From a virus, in IMG/VR virus record IMGVR_UViG_3300031566_000482, positions 1 through 20,091 of that record: 20,091 nt of DNA; one strand, given 5' to 3'. How positions within the stretch are numbered: position 1 is the first letter of the stretch; each line of letters begins with the position of its first letter. The notes under the pieces were generated by a model. It saw only the letters and a program-made list of their open reading frames with translations. It was not told the DNA's origin and ran no database searches. Shown in pieces: positions 6,266-13,319 of the stretch. A program made the position numbers and the translations under genes.

Positions 6266-8355
6266 TAACGCATAAGCCTCCGGGGCGTGTAGGTGAGGGT
6301 GACGCCGCTAAATCTGATCGGGAAGAAATAGTCTCCGCTCGTCGCGAGCTTCAGACTGATGTTTTCCCCGGTTCCATCAAGGCTTGCCTCTTCGGGGGTC
6401 AGAGTCACGCCGTCCCATATAAATGCGTCCCAAGTGAACGTGTCCCAGTTCAGCGCCGCAAGATTGACTTGCTTGGTGACCGAGCCCGGCTGGGAAATGA
6501 GCGTGGTCGAATAGTCGATGTCATAAGAGAAGCTGAACTCCGTGTAGCCGAAACCACGAACCTCGAAAGAAGCATGGCGAAATCTGTTCCGCATCCTCTG
6601 CCCGCCGGGGAAGTTGAACGCGATGAAGATATACGCTTCGATCGCATCGCCATCAAACGAGGTTCCCTTCTCCTGCTGGTAGACCATGCCGGTCGAGCTA
6701 CCGAAAAACGCCGCTTGCGAGCCGTCCGTCATTTCCCCGTGGGAAACACACGTCGCCGGGTCATTGAACAGCGCCGGCATCATGCCGCGCAGCTTTCCAT
6801 TCGAGATCGTCACAATCAGCACATACCCCGTGCTGAAGAAAATCCGATACTGGTTCTTGTCCCGAATCAAGCATGACCCCACCACCAGCGATCTTTGTGC
6901 GTTAATAAAGCTCTTGATGCGCTGGCTGATCGACGCGCTCGCGAAGTTGCCGAAGGTCTGCGCCGTCTGCATCATCGTGACCCCGATGTCATCGAGAAAC
7001 AGGGTCTTCTCCATCTTCTGCAACGTGTACTCGAACGCACCAAGGTCTTCGGTGTAGGTGACGAGGTTCCAGTCGGAAGTGCCGGAGCCGTAAAGGATCG
7101 AGACTTTGTTCTTGGTCGTGATCTGAAGCGAACCACCCAGTTCCGAGCCAGGCTGCGACATGAAGCCGGAAACAAGGTCGCCCATCGCAAGCTCACCGGC
7201 CCCGAAAATAGCAGACCACACGTAAGGATCCCCGATGGCGCTGTGCTGTACCGAGCTGATGAACGACAGGAACAGGTAGTTCTTGTGGAAGTGAATATGC
7301 TCCGGGGTGTCCGTGGTCATCCCGGTGTCGATCGGCACGTACACCGTGCCGTCGAACTCAAAGGCCCGGTTCACTCCATCGCAGCCGTACATGCGCTGCG
7401 TGTTGATGCCCCCGCCAAAGTTGGCGTTTACGAACTCGTACCGCCCGCCAGCAGCGAGCGTCAGAGCGGTTTCTGCGCCAGTGAGCGTGAGCGTTCCGGC
7501 CCCGGTCGTGGTCGCCGCGCCGGAAGCGTATGGCCCGGAAGTCACCGCCCCGATAATCAGCTTCCCGGCCGCGTCAGACGTGGCAAGCGAGCCCGAAGTG
7601 ATGACAACCCGCAGGATCGTGGCTGTCGTCCCCGTTTGGGTAAGCGTGTCGCCCTCGTCAATGTCTCCGGCGCCAACGGTGAACAAAATCTCATTGTTCA
7701 GGGCAACGGCAACCCAGCCGGCAGACGTTGACTTGTGCATCACCGCCGCGGTCGCGCCGGCATTGTTCCTGAAGGCGTAGACCACGTTACCGTGGAGCCA
7801 AACCCCCAAGATATTTCCAGATCCCGGGACGATTGCGATGTCTGTGCGGTATTCGTCGGAGGCCAGGTTGAAATACTGAGCATCGAGGATCGGCGTCGGC
7901 GCACCACCAACCACCGGAGCGGCCGTCGTTGTAGCCTCTGGTGAAGCAGAGACATTCAGCGTCTCGGAAGCGTTGAAGATGCCCGTGACCTTCGTGAGTA
8001 CGAGATAGGCGTCGGCAGCACCCAGCGCGATGACAACCCCGGTTGCGGCGGACGTTACCCCCACCACCGTATCGCCAACAATCACCGAGCCGGTGATGGT
8101 TACCTCAAGCGTCGTATAAATCGCATCCGACGGCTTTAGCTGTCCATCAAAGCGTTCGTATCCCTCGATGCGCGAATAGCCGCCGTTGATGTCTGGCTCG
8201 AAGTTCTGCGCTTCGTAACAAAATCCACTTCCGGGGTGATCGGCGACGGAATTTAGGCGAAGCGGCGGAGTCTCGGTGTCGAGGCCACCGTCGAAGTTGA
8301 TGAACTCACGCCGCACCTGCGGCATGGCGACTTCTTGCCCGAGAGCGCGTCTCAT
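6265..8355 (-). CDS. Tail nozzle/hub protein, putative
   Basis: This 696-residue protein is probably the tail nozzle or stabilisation protein that closes the short tail below the adaptor. It starts with REFINFDGGLDTETPPLRL, typical of such proteins in my recollection (an FxGGL-type opening that describes placement of the chain around the tail axis). The rest is beta-rich throughout, with blade-like segments such as HIHFHKNYLFLSFISSVQHS and NQYRIFFSTGYVLIVTISNG that would fit a beta-propeller. Two Thr/Ala/Gly-rich insertions (about residues 85-150 and 225-300) each contain a GDT...TATxxR/V-type motif. No membrane segment. The start used overlaps the adaptor stop (ATGA) and has AGGA about 10 bases upstream; ATG 8325 is a credible alternative. 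The stop overlaps the fibre start (TAATG). Confidence 0.65.
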   Translation of the reverse strand: MRRALGQEVAMPQVRREFINFDGGLDTETPPLRLNSVADHPGSGFCYEAQNFEPDINGGYSRIEGYERFDGQLKPSDAIYTTLEVTITGSVIVGDTVVGVTSAATGVVIALGAADAYLVLTKVTGIFNASETLNVSASPEATTTAAPVVGGAPTPILDAQYFNLASDEYRTDIAIVPGSGNILGVWLHGNVVYAFRNNAGATAAVMHKSTSAGWVAVALNNEILFTVGAGDIDEGDTLTQTGTTATILRVVITSGSLATSDAAGKLIIGAVTSGPYASGAATTTGAGTLTLTGAETALTLAAGGRYEFVNANFGGGINTQRMYGCDGVNRAFEFDGTVYVPIDTGMTTDTPEHIHFHKNYLFLSFISSVQHSAIGDPYVWSAIFGAGELAMGDLVSGFMSQPGSELGGSLQITTKNKVSILYGSGTSDWNLVTYTEDLGAFEYTLQKMEKTLFLDDIGVTMMQTAQTFGNFASASISQRIKSFINAQRSLVVGSCLIRDKNQYRIFFSTGYVLIVTISNGKLRGMMPALFNDPATCVSHGEMTDGSQAAFFGSSTGMVYQQEKGTSFDGDAIEAYIFIAFNFPGGQRMRNRFRHASFEVRGFGYTEFSFSYDIDYSTTLISQPGSVTKQVNLAALNWDTFTWDAFIWDGVTLTPEEASLDGTGENISLKLATSGDYFFPIRFSGVTLTYTPRRLMR

Positions 8356-9065
8356 GCCAGCGGTCCTGCAATCGTCAACTCTGGAAGCTGATTCTGCTCG
8401 AGCTGTCGCATCAGCCGCATACCTTGCTTCCTCGACCTCGCAAGCGCCTCCGGCGCCGCCTCGTAGTAGCCGTAATGCTCCATCGCGTAGTGCCAGATAA
8501 GATCATGGAACTGCGTCGGGCATTCGGGAACATCTGCATCAGCCGCGAGGATCTGCGCGCCGCGCTGGAATTCTCCCGTGATGGTGTAAATGTCGTCTGG
8601 ATTCGAGCCAAGAAGAAGCCGATCCTGATGGTCGACGGCGATGTACCCCGGCTTTTTGTTGGTCTGCACACCGATCTTGTAGACGCGCCTGAACGACTCG
8701 AGATCATCATAGTTCAACCAGTATTGCCCCGCGAGCCCGCCAGAGGTCAGGTAGCTCTTCGGCGGGTCGAATTCGTCATTCACCCACCAATGACTGAATC
8801 GCGTGATAACCCCGGTCTGATCGACGTCCGTCACCACGCCGTAGGCATAGGTGTCCGTGCCGGCGGCGGTGTCGAACGTAAACGCCCTGCGCATCCAGCG
8901 CCAGTTGAAGTGACGGTTCTGAATGTCTATCCATGCCGAGCGCACCCAATCGACGACGCGCTGCATTTCCCCGGTCTGCGTCGTTACGTCGGTGGGGCCG
9001 GCGGAGGACGATGTAATGCCCGACTCTTGTCGGAGTCGCTTTGCAAGTTGTAAGAAGGTACTCAT
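8352..9065 (-). CDS. Head-tail adaptor protein, putative
   Basis: This 237-residue protein is proposed as the adaptor ring that binds the portal and receives the tail nozzle. The N-terminus MSTFLQLAKRLRQESGI followed by GEMQRVVDWVRSAWIDIQNRHFNWRWMRR is a pattern I associate with SU10-type phage adaptor proteins. A beta-rich middle follows (TDTYAYGVVTDVD, GYIAVDHQDRLLL), then a C-terminal helical region (QFHDLIWHYAMEHYGYYEAAPEALARSRK). Length fits. The start has AAGGAG 6 bases upstream and overlaps the previous stop (ATGA). The stop overlaps the next start in the same way, so adaptor and the 696-residue protein are likely made in linked amounts. Confidence 0.72.
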   Translation of the reverse strand: MSTFLQLAKRLRQESGITSSSAGPTDVTTQTGEMQRVVDWVRSAWIDIQNRHFNWRWMRRAFTFDTAAGTDTYAYGVVTDVDQTGVITRFSHWWVNDEFDPPKSYLTSGGLAGQYWLNYDDLESFRRVYKIGVQTNKKPGYIAVDHQDRLLLGSNPDDIYTITGEFQRGAQILAADADVPECPTQFHDLIWHYAMEHYGYYEAAPEALARSRKQGMRLMRQLEQNQLPELTIAGPLA

Positions 9066-9490
9066 GCTCGCTCCTTCAACGCCCGTAGAAGCGAGTCCGC
9101 TTCCTCTGTGGACATCGCCATAATCCGCTGGTTTACGGCCGCCGCTTTAACGCGCCGCGAGATTTCCCTGACGATCTGGTTTCTCTCGTCGCTGAAAGCC
9201 GCGTACTCGACGGCCTTAATCTTGATCTGCGAGAGCGTCGCATCACGCTCGGCCTGGGTCATTTGAGAGCCCTCTTCCAGAACCTTTATCCGTGCTTGCA
9301 GCGCCGCGATCCGGCGCATCGAACTTGCTGCATGGACCTTCCGGGGGTCGCTTTCAGTGACCACGGGCGGCGCCGGGGGCTCGATTGTTAGATGAAGGCC
9401 GCGCAGCTCCGACATCAACTGCGCGGCCAGCGGTGCTAAAAAGTGGAACCGATCCTCGAGTTCCACTATTGTCTTATTTCGCATCGGCAT
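9062..9490 (-). CDS. Unassigned helical protein (142 aa)
   Basis: The product is mainly charged helix. Around residues 55-80 it reads SSMRRIAALQARIKVLEEG, likely coiled coil, and more helix follows (AERDATLSQIKIKAVEYAAFSDERNQIVREI is a region of heptad-like spacing at about 80-115). The N-terminus has ELEDRFHFLAPLAAQLMSEL and a Pro-rich break (EPPAPPVV). The start chosen is the ATG overlapping the previous stop (TAATG); the ATG two codons later is possible. The stop overlaps the adaptor start as ATGA. The position between head and adaptor genes suggests a small assembly or connector-associated factor, with no family evidence. Confidence 0.75.
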   Translation of the reverse strand: MPMRNKTIVELEDRFHFLAPLAAQLMSELRGLHLTIEPPAPPVVTESDPRKVHAASSMRRIAALQARIKVLEEGSQMTQAERDATLSQIKIKAVEYAAFSDERNQIVREISRRVKAAAVNQRIMAMSTEEADSLLRALKERA

Positions 9491-10008
9491 TACGCTTCCG
9501 ATAGAACACCCTTGAGCCAGTCCTTGCCGCGAGGGTTCGCATCATTGACCACCGTGAACGGAAACTTGTTCGCAGTATGCGGGATTTGCTTAAAGCCCAT
9601 CCGGTTCGGGAGTTCCTTCTGCGAAAACGTCGTGCGCTTCGCGCGCGCCAGAACCTCGACGAACTTGCGCTTCACGGTCTGCTCTTTGCCGCGCAAGAAA
9701 TACTGCGAGATCCCGTCATTCCAAACTGCGGGAATGGGGTCATCGAGCGGGTTGTTGCTGTCGTGAACGAGAACGGTGATCTCCTCTTCCATGAAAGCGA
9801 GCATTGCGGCCTTGTCGCCGTTGATGGGGCGATCCACCACTTCGATTCTCGCCGGGTCCAGTGATTGCCTTGCCGGTCCCTCCGACTTCATAACGCGAGG
9901 GTGATCCTGCCCGACCGTCTCGGCAGCCGAGTCCACGTCATTACGACGCGAACGGACTGGCCGTGTCTTCTTTTGAGCTAACGGTTTCGAGTGCTTCAAA
10001 CGGGGCAT
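9490..10008 (-). CDS. Unassigned phage protein (172 aa), basic N-terminus
   Basis: I do not recognise a named family. Residues 1-25 are strongly basic (KHSKPLAQKKTRPVRSRR), followed by a linker and a folded-looking part with DKAAMLAFMEEEITVLVHD, DGISQYFLRGKEQTVKRKF and a C-terminal NKFPFTVVNDANPRGKDW. The stretch MEEEITVLVHDSNNP recalls proteins I have seen between capsid and tail genes of N4-gp56-type phages, but I know no function. No membrane segment is seen. The ATG has AAGGAG at good spacing. The stop overlaps the next start as TAATG. A minor virion or assembly protein is the likeliest reading from position. Confidence 0.8.
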   Translation of the reverse strand: MPRLKHSKPLAQKKTRPVRSRRNDVDSAAETVGQDHPRVMKSEGPARQSLDPARIEVVDRPINGDKAAMLAFMEEEITVLVHDSNNPLDDPIPAVWNDGISQYFLRGKEQTVKRKFVEVLARAKRTTFSQKELPNRMGFKQIPHTANKFPFTVVNDANPRGKDWLKGVLSEA

Positions 10009-10035
10009 GCTGTTCTCCTTGATGAAAGGGCCCTA

Positions 10036-10049
10036 GGCCCCGAAGGGCC
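10036..10049 (-). other. UUCG-loop hairpin in spacer
   Basis: On the minus strand GGCCC-TTCG-GGGCC forms a 5-bp stem with a C(UUCG)G loop, between the 170- and 172-residue genes. A competing pairing of the flanking GGGCCC repeats is possible. Only three T residues follow shortly after, so termination would be weak. Confidence 0.65.
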
Positions 10050-10060
10050 CGGGGGTATGT

Positions 10061-10080
10061 GGGTCGCGGTTAGCTGACCC
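10061..10080 (-). other. Weak hairpin enclosing the stop of the 170-aa gene
   Basis: The arms GGGTC and GACCC enclose a 10-base loop that contains the TAA stop (10070-10072). Five base pairs with a 10-base loop is marginal on its own. Confidence 0.35.
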
Positions 10081-10582
10081 GATAGGCTACGAACGTGTCG
10101 GCCGCGGTCCACCGGAACCGGAAGGTTCCAGTAGGCGCTCGCGACGTCGCGATGTCGGCCACAACGCCAACGATCGCATCGCCGACGATTGTTACGCCGG
10201 TATCCGCCGTCAACGTGATGAGGTCGGTCGTGGCGCCAAGGTTGATGATCGTCAGATCGAATGAATCATTGAGTGACGCTTTCGGCCTGAGAGCGAGTAG
10301 CGCATCTTCCAACAGCGCCCCGGTCAGGACGGTATAGGCCGCCGCTGCCGCTGGCGTTGCAACAAGAACGCCGCCAAGCATCTGCGCGGCCGTCAGAGTC
10401 ACCGTGCCGGTTGACGTTTGCGGCGTCGGCATCGGTGAGAACAACTCGCCCGTCTCGCGGTAATAGCCGAGATCCATCGTGCTGATGGTGCCGTCGTCCT
10501 TCACTACATCGACAAGCGCGTTCTTCGCAATCCGCAGCACTTTGCGGACGATGACGTTGGTGAAATCTCTCCAAAGGTTCAT
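10070..10582 (-). CDS. Probable virion protein with beta-sandwich-like C-terminus (170 aa)
   Basis: Residues 1-50 form a basic N-terminus (RDFTNVIVRKVLRIAKNALV) and a short linker (YYRETGELFSP). From about residue 60 the protein has the pattern LTAAQMLGGVL...YTVLTGALLEDALLAL...DLTIINLGATTDLITLTAD...GTFRFRWTAADTFVAYRV. I recall this pattern as a recurrent beta domain (LTAAQLLGG...) in phage structural proteins, with moderate certainty. A head decoration or fibre-base role is inferred from position after the capsid and the 157-residue gene. The ATG has AAGGAG 8 bases upstream. The stop codon lies in the loop of a weak hairpin (GGGTC...GACCC, 10061-10080). Confidence 0.75.
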   Translation of the reverse strand: MNLWRDFTNVIVRKVLRIAKNALVDVVKDDGTISTMDLGYYRETGELFSPMPTPQTSTGTVTLTAAQMLGGVLVATPAAAAAYTVLTGALLEDALLALRPKASLNDSFDLTIINLGATTDLITLTADTGVTIVGDAIVGVVADIATSRAPTGTFRFRWTAADTFVAYRVS

Positions 10583-10624
10583 TTAATAACTCCTTCTGTT
10601 TTCGGAACCTTGCGGGCATCGCCA

Positions 10625-10642
10625 GGCCGCCCGAAGGCGGCC
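10625..10642 (-). other. UUCG-loop hairpin in spacer
   Basis: On the minus strand GGCCGCC-TTCG-GGCGGCC is a perfect 7-bp stem closed by the very stable C(UUCG)G loop. It starts 14 bases after the T-tract of the terminator at 10657-10678 and precedes the 170-residue gene. No T-tract follows, so 3'-end protection or RNA processing is more likely than termination. Confidence 0.8.
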
Positions 10643-10656
10643 CAGCTATCCCAGTT

Positions 10657-10678
10657 AAAAAACGTCGCTTACGCGACG
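10657..10678 (-). terminator. Intrinsic terminator containing a stop codon
   Basis: On the minus strand CGTCGC-GTAA-GCGACG is followed by six T residues. The stem is perfect, the loop is a GNRA tetraloop, and the loop's TAA (10669-10671) is the stop codon of the 157-residue gene. A ribosome terminating there would cover the hairpin, so translation could favour read-through while untranslated message would terminate. Confidence 0.85.
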
Positions 10679-11142
10679 ATTGGACCGGACGGCTGACCGC
10701 CCAAGAAGTCGTAGTACGTCGCCGTGCAGCCCGCCGCATCCAGATCCGTCGTGCCACCCGTAAACGTCACCGCAACGGTTGCCATCCGAAAACCTCCGAA
10801 CGGGCAGGTATTGGCCGTGGGTTCCGGCCAGAACAGCGCCGCGCCCTTTGCGATGTCGGTCGTGAGAACTTCCACGCCCTTCGTCACAGTCATTGCCAGA
10901 GCAGCATCCACACACAGCATGTAGAGGCACTCGGTGTCCGCCGCCTGAAGGGGGAGGGCACCCGGGGTGCTTGCCGTCGAAGCGTCGTCTACCTTGTAGT
11001 AGCCTAGGCCGTCGATGGCGAAGTTAACGCCCGTGCCGTCCGGTGCTGCGGTAGACAGCTCCGCAGGGGTAGACCCGATGCCAATACCAGCCTTTGTGAA
11101 GGCGCCGGTAAAGCCACGGGGGATGTCGAGAGTTTCGTTCAT
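10669..11142 (-). CDS. Probable virion accessory or decoration protein (157 aa)
   Basis: I do not recognise the family with certainty. The protein is beta-rich and small-residue-rich, with AIDGLGYYKVDD, CLYMLCVDAALAMTV and GGFRMATVAVTFTGGTTDLD. It has four cysteines, no signal peptide and no membrane segment. Its place directly after the capsid gene, strong ribosome site (AGGAG 8 bases before ATG) and flanking hairpins resemble genes for abundant head cement or decoration proteins in other phages; this is inference from position. The stop codon TAA lies in the loop of an intrinsic terminator, so the gene ends exactly where transcription would also end. Confidence 0.72.
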   Translation of the reverse strand: MNETLDIPRGFTGAFTKAGIGIGSTPAELSTAAPDGTGVNFAIDGLGYYKVDDASTASTPGALPLQAADTECLYMLCVDAALAMTVTKGVEVLTTDIAKGAALFWPEPTANTCPFGGFRMATVAVTFTGGTTDLDAAGCTATYYDFLGGQPSGPIVA

Positions 11143-11167
11143 TCGTTTCTCCTGATCCTTTCTTCAT

Positions 11168-11192
11168 GGGACGGCCTCAACTAGGCCGCCCC
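11168..11192 (-). other. GC-rich spacer hairpin after capsid gene
   Basis: On the minus strand GGGGCGGCCT-AGTTG-AGGCCGTCCC pairs over 10 bp with one G-T pair. It lies in the 84-base spacer between capsid and the 157-residue gene. No T-tract follows, so mRNA stabilisation, processing or weak termination are all possible. Confidence 0.7.
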
Positions 11193-11219
11193 TCGTTTCA
11201 CTGCTTGGTCAGACCTGGC

Positions 11220-11233
11220 CGTCTTCTTAGACG
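11220..11233 (-). other. Short hairpin across the capsid stop codon
   Basis: On the minus strand CGTCT-AAGA-AGACG makes a 5-bp stem. The TAA stop of the capsid gene (11227-11229) straddles the end of the left arm and the loop. It has no T-tract. Confidence 0.45.
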
Positions 11234-12261
11234 TCGGTCACGCCGGCTTCGATAAGAGCCATCCAGCCCTGATTGGTGATTTTCACCGCCGACCAGAACG
11301 AAGAGCCCACGTAGCCGCGCTGCCCCAACGGGTCCGACTTGTCCTTCTGCGTGTGCGGAAGGTGGACCAGATTGAAGCTCGACAGACCGCGAAGAGCCAC
11401 GTCGAACGCCGCCTCTTCCCCCATCACGATGTAGGGATAGACGTCCACGTTCGCCGCCCCAACGGACACAAGGCCCGTAGCGCCCACCGCTGCACCACCG
11501 GCCAGGTACGGCGCCAGTTCCGGGCTCGTAATGAACCGGAACTCTTCGCACGACCCCAGCTCGTTCTCGTTGATCGGAGAACGATTGGCGTACTTCGACA
11601 CAGGGACGAAGTTCGGCAGATCACGGATGTCGGGTTCGGCATCCGTATGGACGAACACGCAATACCCGCCTTCAATGGCGGATGTATCGTAGTTCGGCGA
11701 AGGCGAGAGAATCCTCGTCTTCTTCTTGGCGTGGTTCGACTTCAGCGTCTTCACAGACCGGCGGATGATGTTCAGGCTGATCGCCAGATCCACCGTCGCG
11801 CGCGTTGTTCCGCCCGCGAAAATGACGTTGGTGCAGGACTTGAGTTCGCCGTAGCGAATCATTTCCCGAACCAAGCCCATCCGCTCCCCGACCTGTTCCT
11901 TCATTTCCTCGGGGATGTCGTCCTCGTACAGTTCGGCGGTCTTGTCGCTGTAGCTGTAGAGGCACCCGTATTGCTGAAGGGTGACTTGCACGTCGACAGG
12001 CGTCATCGTGTCCGCCGTCGGCGTCACGCCCTCTGCGAGGATGTGATTGACGGCGATCGCGGCGGGCCGGTTCTCTGTGTCTTGATCGACTGCGGTGGCC
12101 CCGAACGGAAGCCAGCGCCGATAGATGACGTTGTCTCCCTTGTTCTTGGGGTGTGGCTTCATCTTGCAGCCAAGGCTGAGTACCTCGACGTGCATCGCAT
12201 GCGCCAAGGTTTCACCCTTGACTTTGTTAATGCGACCTGCGGAAGTTGCGTAGTTCTGCAT
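11227..12261 (-). CDS. Major capsid protein, N4-gp56 family
   Basis: This 344-residue protein is the probable shell subunit with the HK97-type fold. It is recognised as the N4-gp56 family by the run from AEGVTPTADTMTPVDVQVTL through QYGCLYSYSDKTAELYEDD, followed by the long spine-helix-like stretch EEMKEQVGERMGLVREMI, and the later INENELGSCEEFRFITSPEL. Length is normal for this family. The ATG is 9 bases after the scaffold stop, with AGAGG at good spacing. The stop TAA sits in a short hairpin (CGTCT-AAGA-AGACG) and a stronger hairpin follows in the spacer, which suggests a stabilised or punctuated message for a highly expressed protein. No N-terminal delta-domain is evident, which fits the separate scaffold gene. 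Confidence 0.93.
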   Translation of the reverse strand: MQNYATSAGRINKVKGETLAHAMHVEVLSLGCKMKPHPKNKGDNVIYRRWLPFGATAVDQDTENRPAAIAVNHILAEGVTPTADTMTPVDVQVTLQQYGCLYSYSDKTAELYEDDIPEEMKEQVGERMGLVREMIRYGELKSCTNVIFAGGTTRATVDLAISLNIIRRSVKTLKSNHAKKKTRILSPSPNYDTSAIEGGYCVFVHTDAEPDIRDLPNFVPVSKYANRSPINENELGSCEEFRFITSPELAPYLAGGAAVGATGLVSVGAANVDVYPYIVMGEEAAFDVALRGLSSFNLVHLPHTQKDKSDPLGQRGYVGSSFWSAVKITNQGWMALIEAGVTDV

Positions 12262-12270
12262 TAAATGCCT

Positions 12271-13248
12271 CTATTTTTTGGACCCCGCAACGGCGTTGAA
12301 TCCGGCTGCGAAGGCCTGTTCATCACTGATCGCGGAAGCGCCCGCTTGCTGCGCACCCCCTACTGGGGTGGTAGCGCGCTCTAACCTCTCCGACCGCTTG
12401 TTGCGGTTCTGTGCGCCCGTAACGACTTTCGACTGATGCCCCTTAAAGGCGTCGATCAACGTGATCGCGTCTCTGGCGCGCTCGCTATCAGCGAGCGCCT
12501 TCATGTCCGTGGATTGGCCCGAGAGCCAACCGTCGAACTCCTTAGACCTGATCGCAGATTCCCAGTCCCAATCACCATATTTCGAGTCGATGCGCGAAAA
12601 CTCTCGCGCCCGAGCATGAGATTGCTGAATGGCTGGGGTGACTTGATCGACTACCTGCTTGGTCAGAGCGCCCGTATCCACGGCCCGTCCTCCGGCCGAA
12701 ATGCGCGCGTTCATCGCTTGCAGTTCCTTCTGCACGGGCCCGGCAAAATCAGGGAAGTCCTCCATCAAGGTCTTCCACGATTCCGGGTCCGCAAGGGCAG
12801 CGGTGATTTGCTTGTCGGTGGGAGCATCGCCCCCAGTCCTCGCGGCGGCCGCTTTCGCGCTCGCCATCGAGGTATCCAACTGGCTCTTCAATCCGCCCAA
12901 GCTACCGAAGATGCGCCGGACCTCTCCGGGCAGCTTTCCAAGCTCGTCTAACCGCTCGCGCACGACTGCGGGGACGCCTTCCCAAGGGTCCGGCTGCGCG
13001 GCGGTGGCATCTACCACGGCTGCGCCAGCATCGGTCGCGCTCGCCGCATCATCTGCGGTAAGGGCGGCCTGGTCGGCCTTCTTGGCTGCGTCCGCGTCTG
13101 CGTCCGGCTCACTGCCGGAGACTCGGTTAAACCCGTCAGCAAAAGCTGCCTCGTTCTCTACATCCTGCTTGGCAAGCTCTTCCGCGGTCGGCTCGGTCAC
13201 TTCTTCGGTTGCTACTACTGTTTTGTCGTCTGTCGTTGTGGTTTCCAC
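12271..13248 (-). CDS. Scaffold protein, putative
   Basis: This 325-residue protein is assigned as the internal scaffold that guides procapsid assembly, from its position directly before the major capsid gene and its composition. The N-terminal 100 residues are acidic, rich in Ala and Asp and probably disordered. The middle is helical (VRERLDELGKLPGEVRRIFGSLGGL, then DTSMASAKAAAA). The C-terminal third is basic (RNKRSERLERA), as expected for a scaffold tail contacting capsid. The start is GTG with GAGG 9 bases upstream. A short motif, AFADGFNRVSG near residues 35-45, recurs as AFAAGFNAVAG at 312-322 near the C-terminus. No protease motif is visible, so scaffold removal would need another factor or exit without cleavage. 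Confidence 0.78.
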   Translation of the reverse strand: METTTTDDKTVVATEEVTEPTAEELAKQDVENEAAFADGFNRVSGSEPDADADAAKKADQAALTADDAASATDAGAAVVDATAAQPDPWEGVPAVVRERLDELGKLPGEVRRIFGSLGGLKSQLDTSMASAKAAAARTGGDAPTDKQITAALADPESWKTLMEDFPDFAGPVQKELQAMNARISAGGRAVDTGALTKQVVDQVTPAIQQSHARAREFSRIDSKYGDWDWESAIRSKEFDGWLSGQSTDMKALADSERARDAITLIDAFKGHQSKVVTGAQNRNKRSERLERATTPVGGAQQAGASAISDEQAFAAGFNAVAGSKK

Positions 13249-13265
13249 AGTTCCGCCTCACAAAC

Positions 13266-13287
13266 AAAAAAGCCACCCAAAGGTGGC
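13266..13287 (-). terminator. Intrinsic terminator between portal block and scaffold
   Basis: On the minus strand GCCACC-TTTG-GGTGGC is followed directly by six T residues, a textbook rho-independent terminator. It lies between the 73-residue gene and the scaffold, whose ribosome site begins only a few bases after the T-tract. No promoter fits between it and the scaffold start, so it probably acts as a partial terminator or attenuator. Confidence 0.85.
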
Positions 13288-13303
13288 CGGTAAGCGAAGG
13301 TCT

Positions 13304-13319
13304 ATCGGCTTACGCCGAT
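13304..13319 (-). other. Hairpin with GTAA loop holding a stop codon
   Basis: On the minus strand the sequence ATCGGC-GTAA-GCCGAT forms a perfect 6-bp stem with a GNRA-type tetraloop. The TAA stop of the 73-residue gene is inside the loop. It has no T-tract of its own and lies 16 bases before the intrinsic terminator at 13266-13287. Confidence 0.6.

Noticed and set aside
8352-9490. Tail assembly chaperone with programmed frameshift
   Set aside because: No slippery heptamer at a suitable gene end and no tape-measure gene are present; the tail gene set is that of a short-tailed phage.
11353-12264. 303-residue open frame on the plus strand
   Set aside because: It lies opposite the clearly recognised major capsid gene and its composition (Arg/His/Val-rich) is that of an antisense shadow.
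12259-12278. T-rich stretch before the capsid start as a plus-strand terminator
   Set aside because: The preceding inverted repeat (GCATT/AATGC) has a one-base centre and cannot form a stable stem, and no plus-strand gene ends there.
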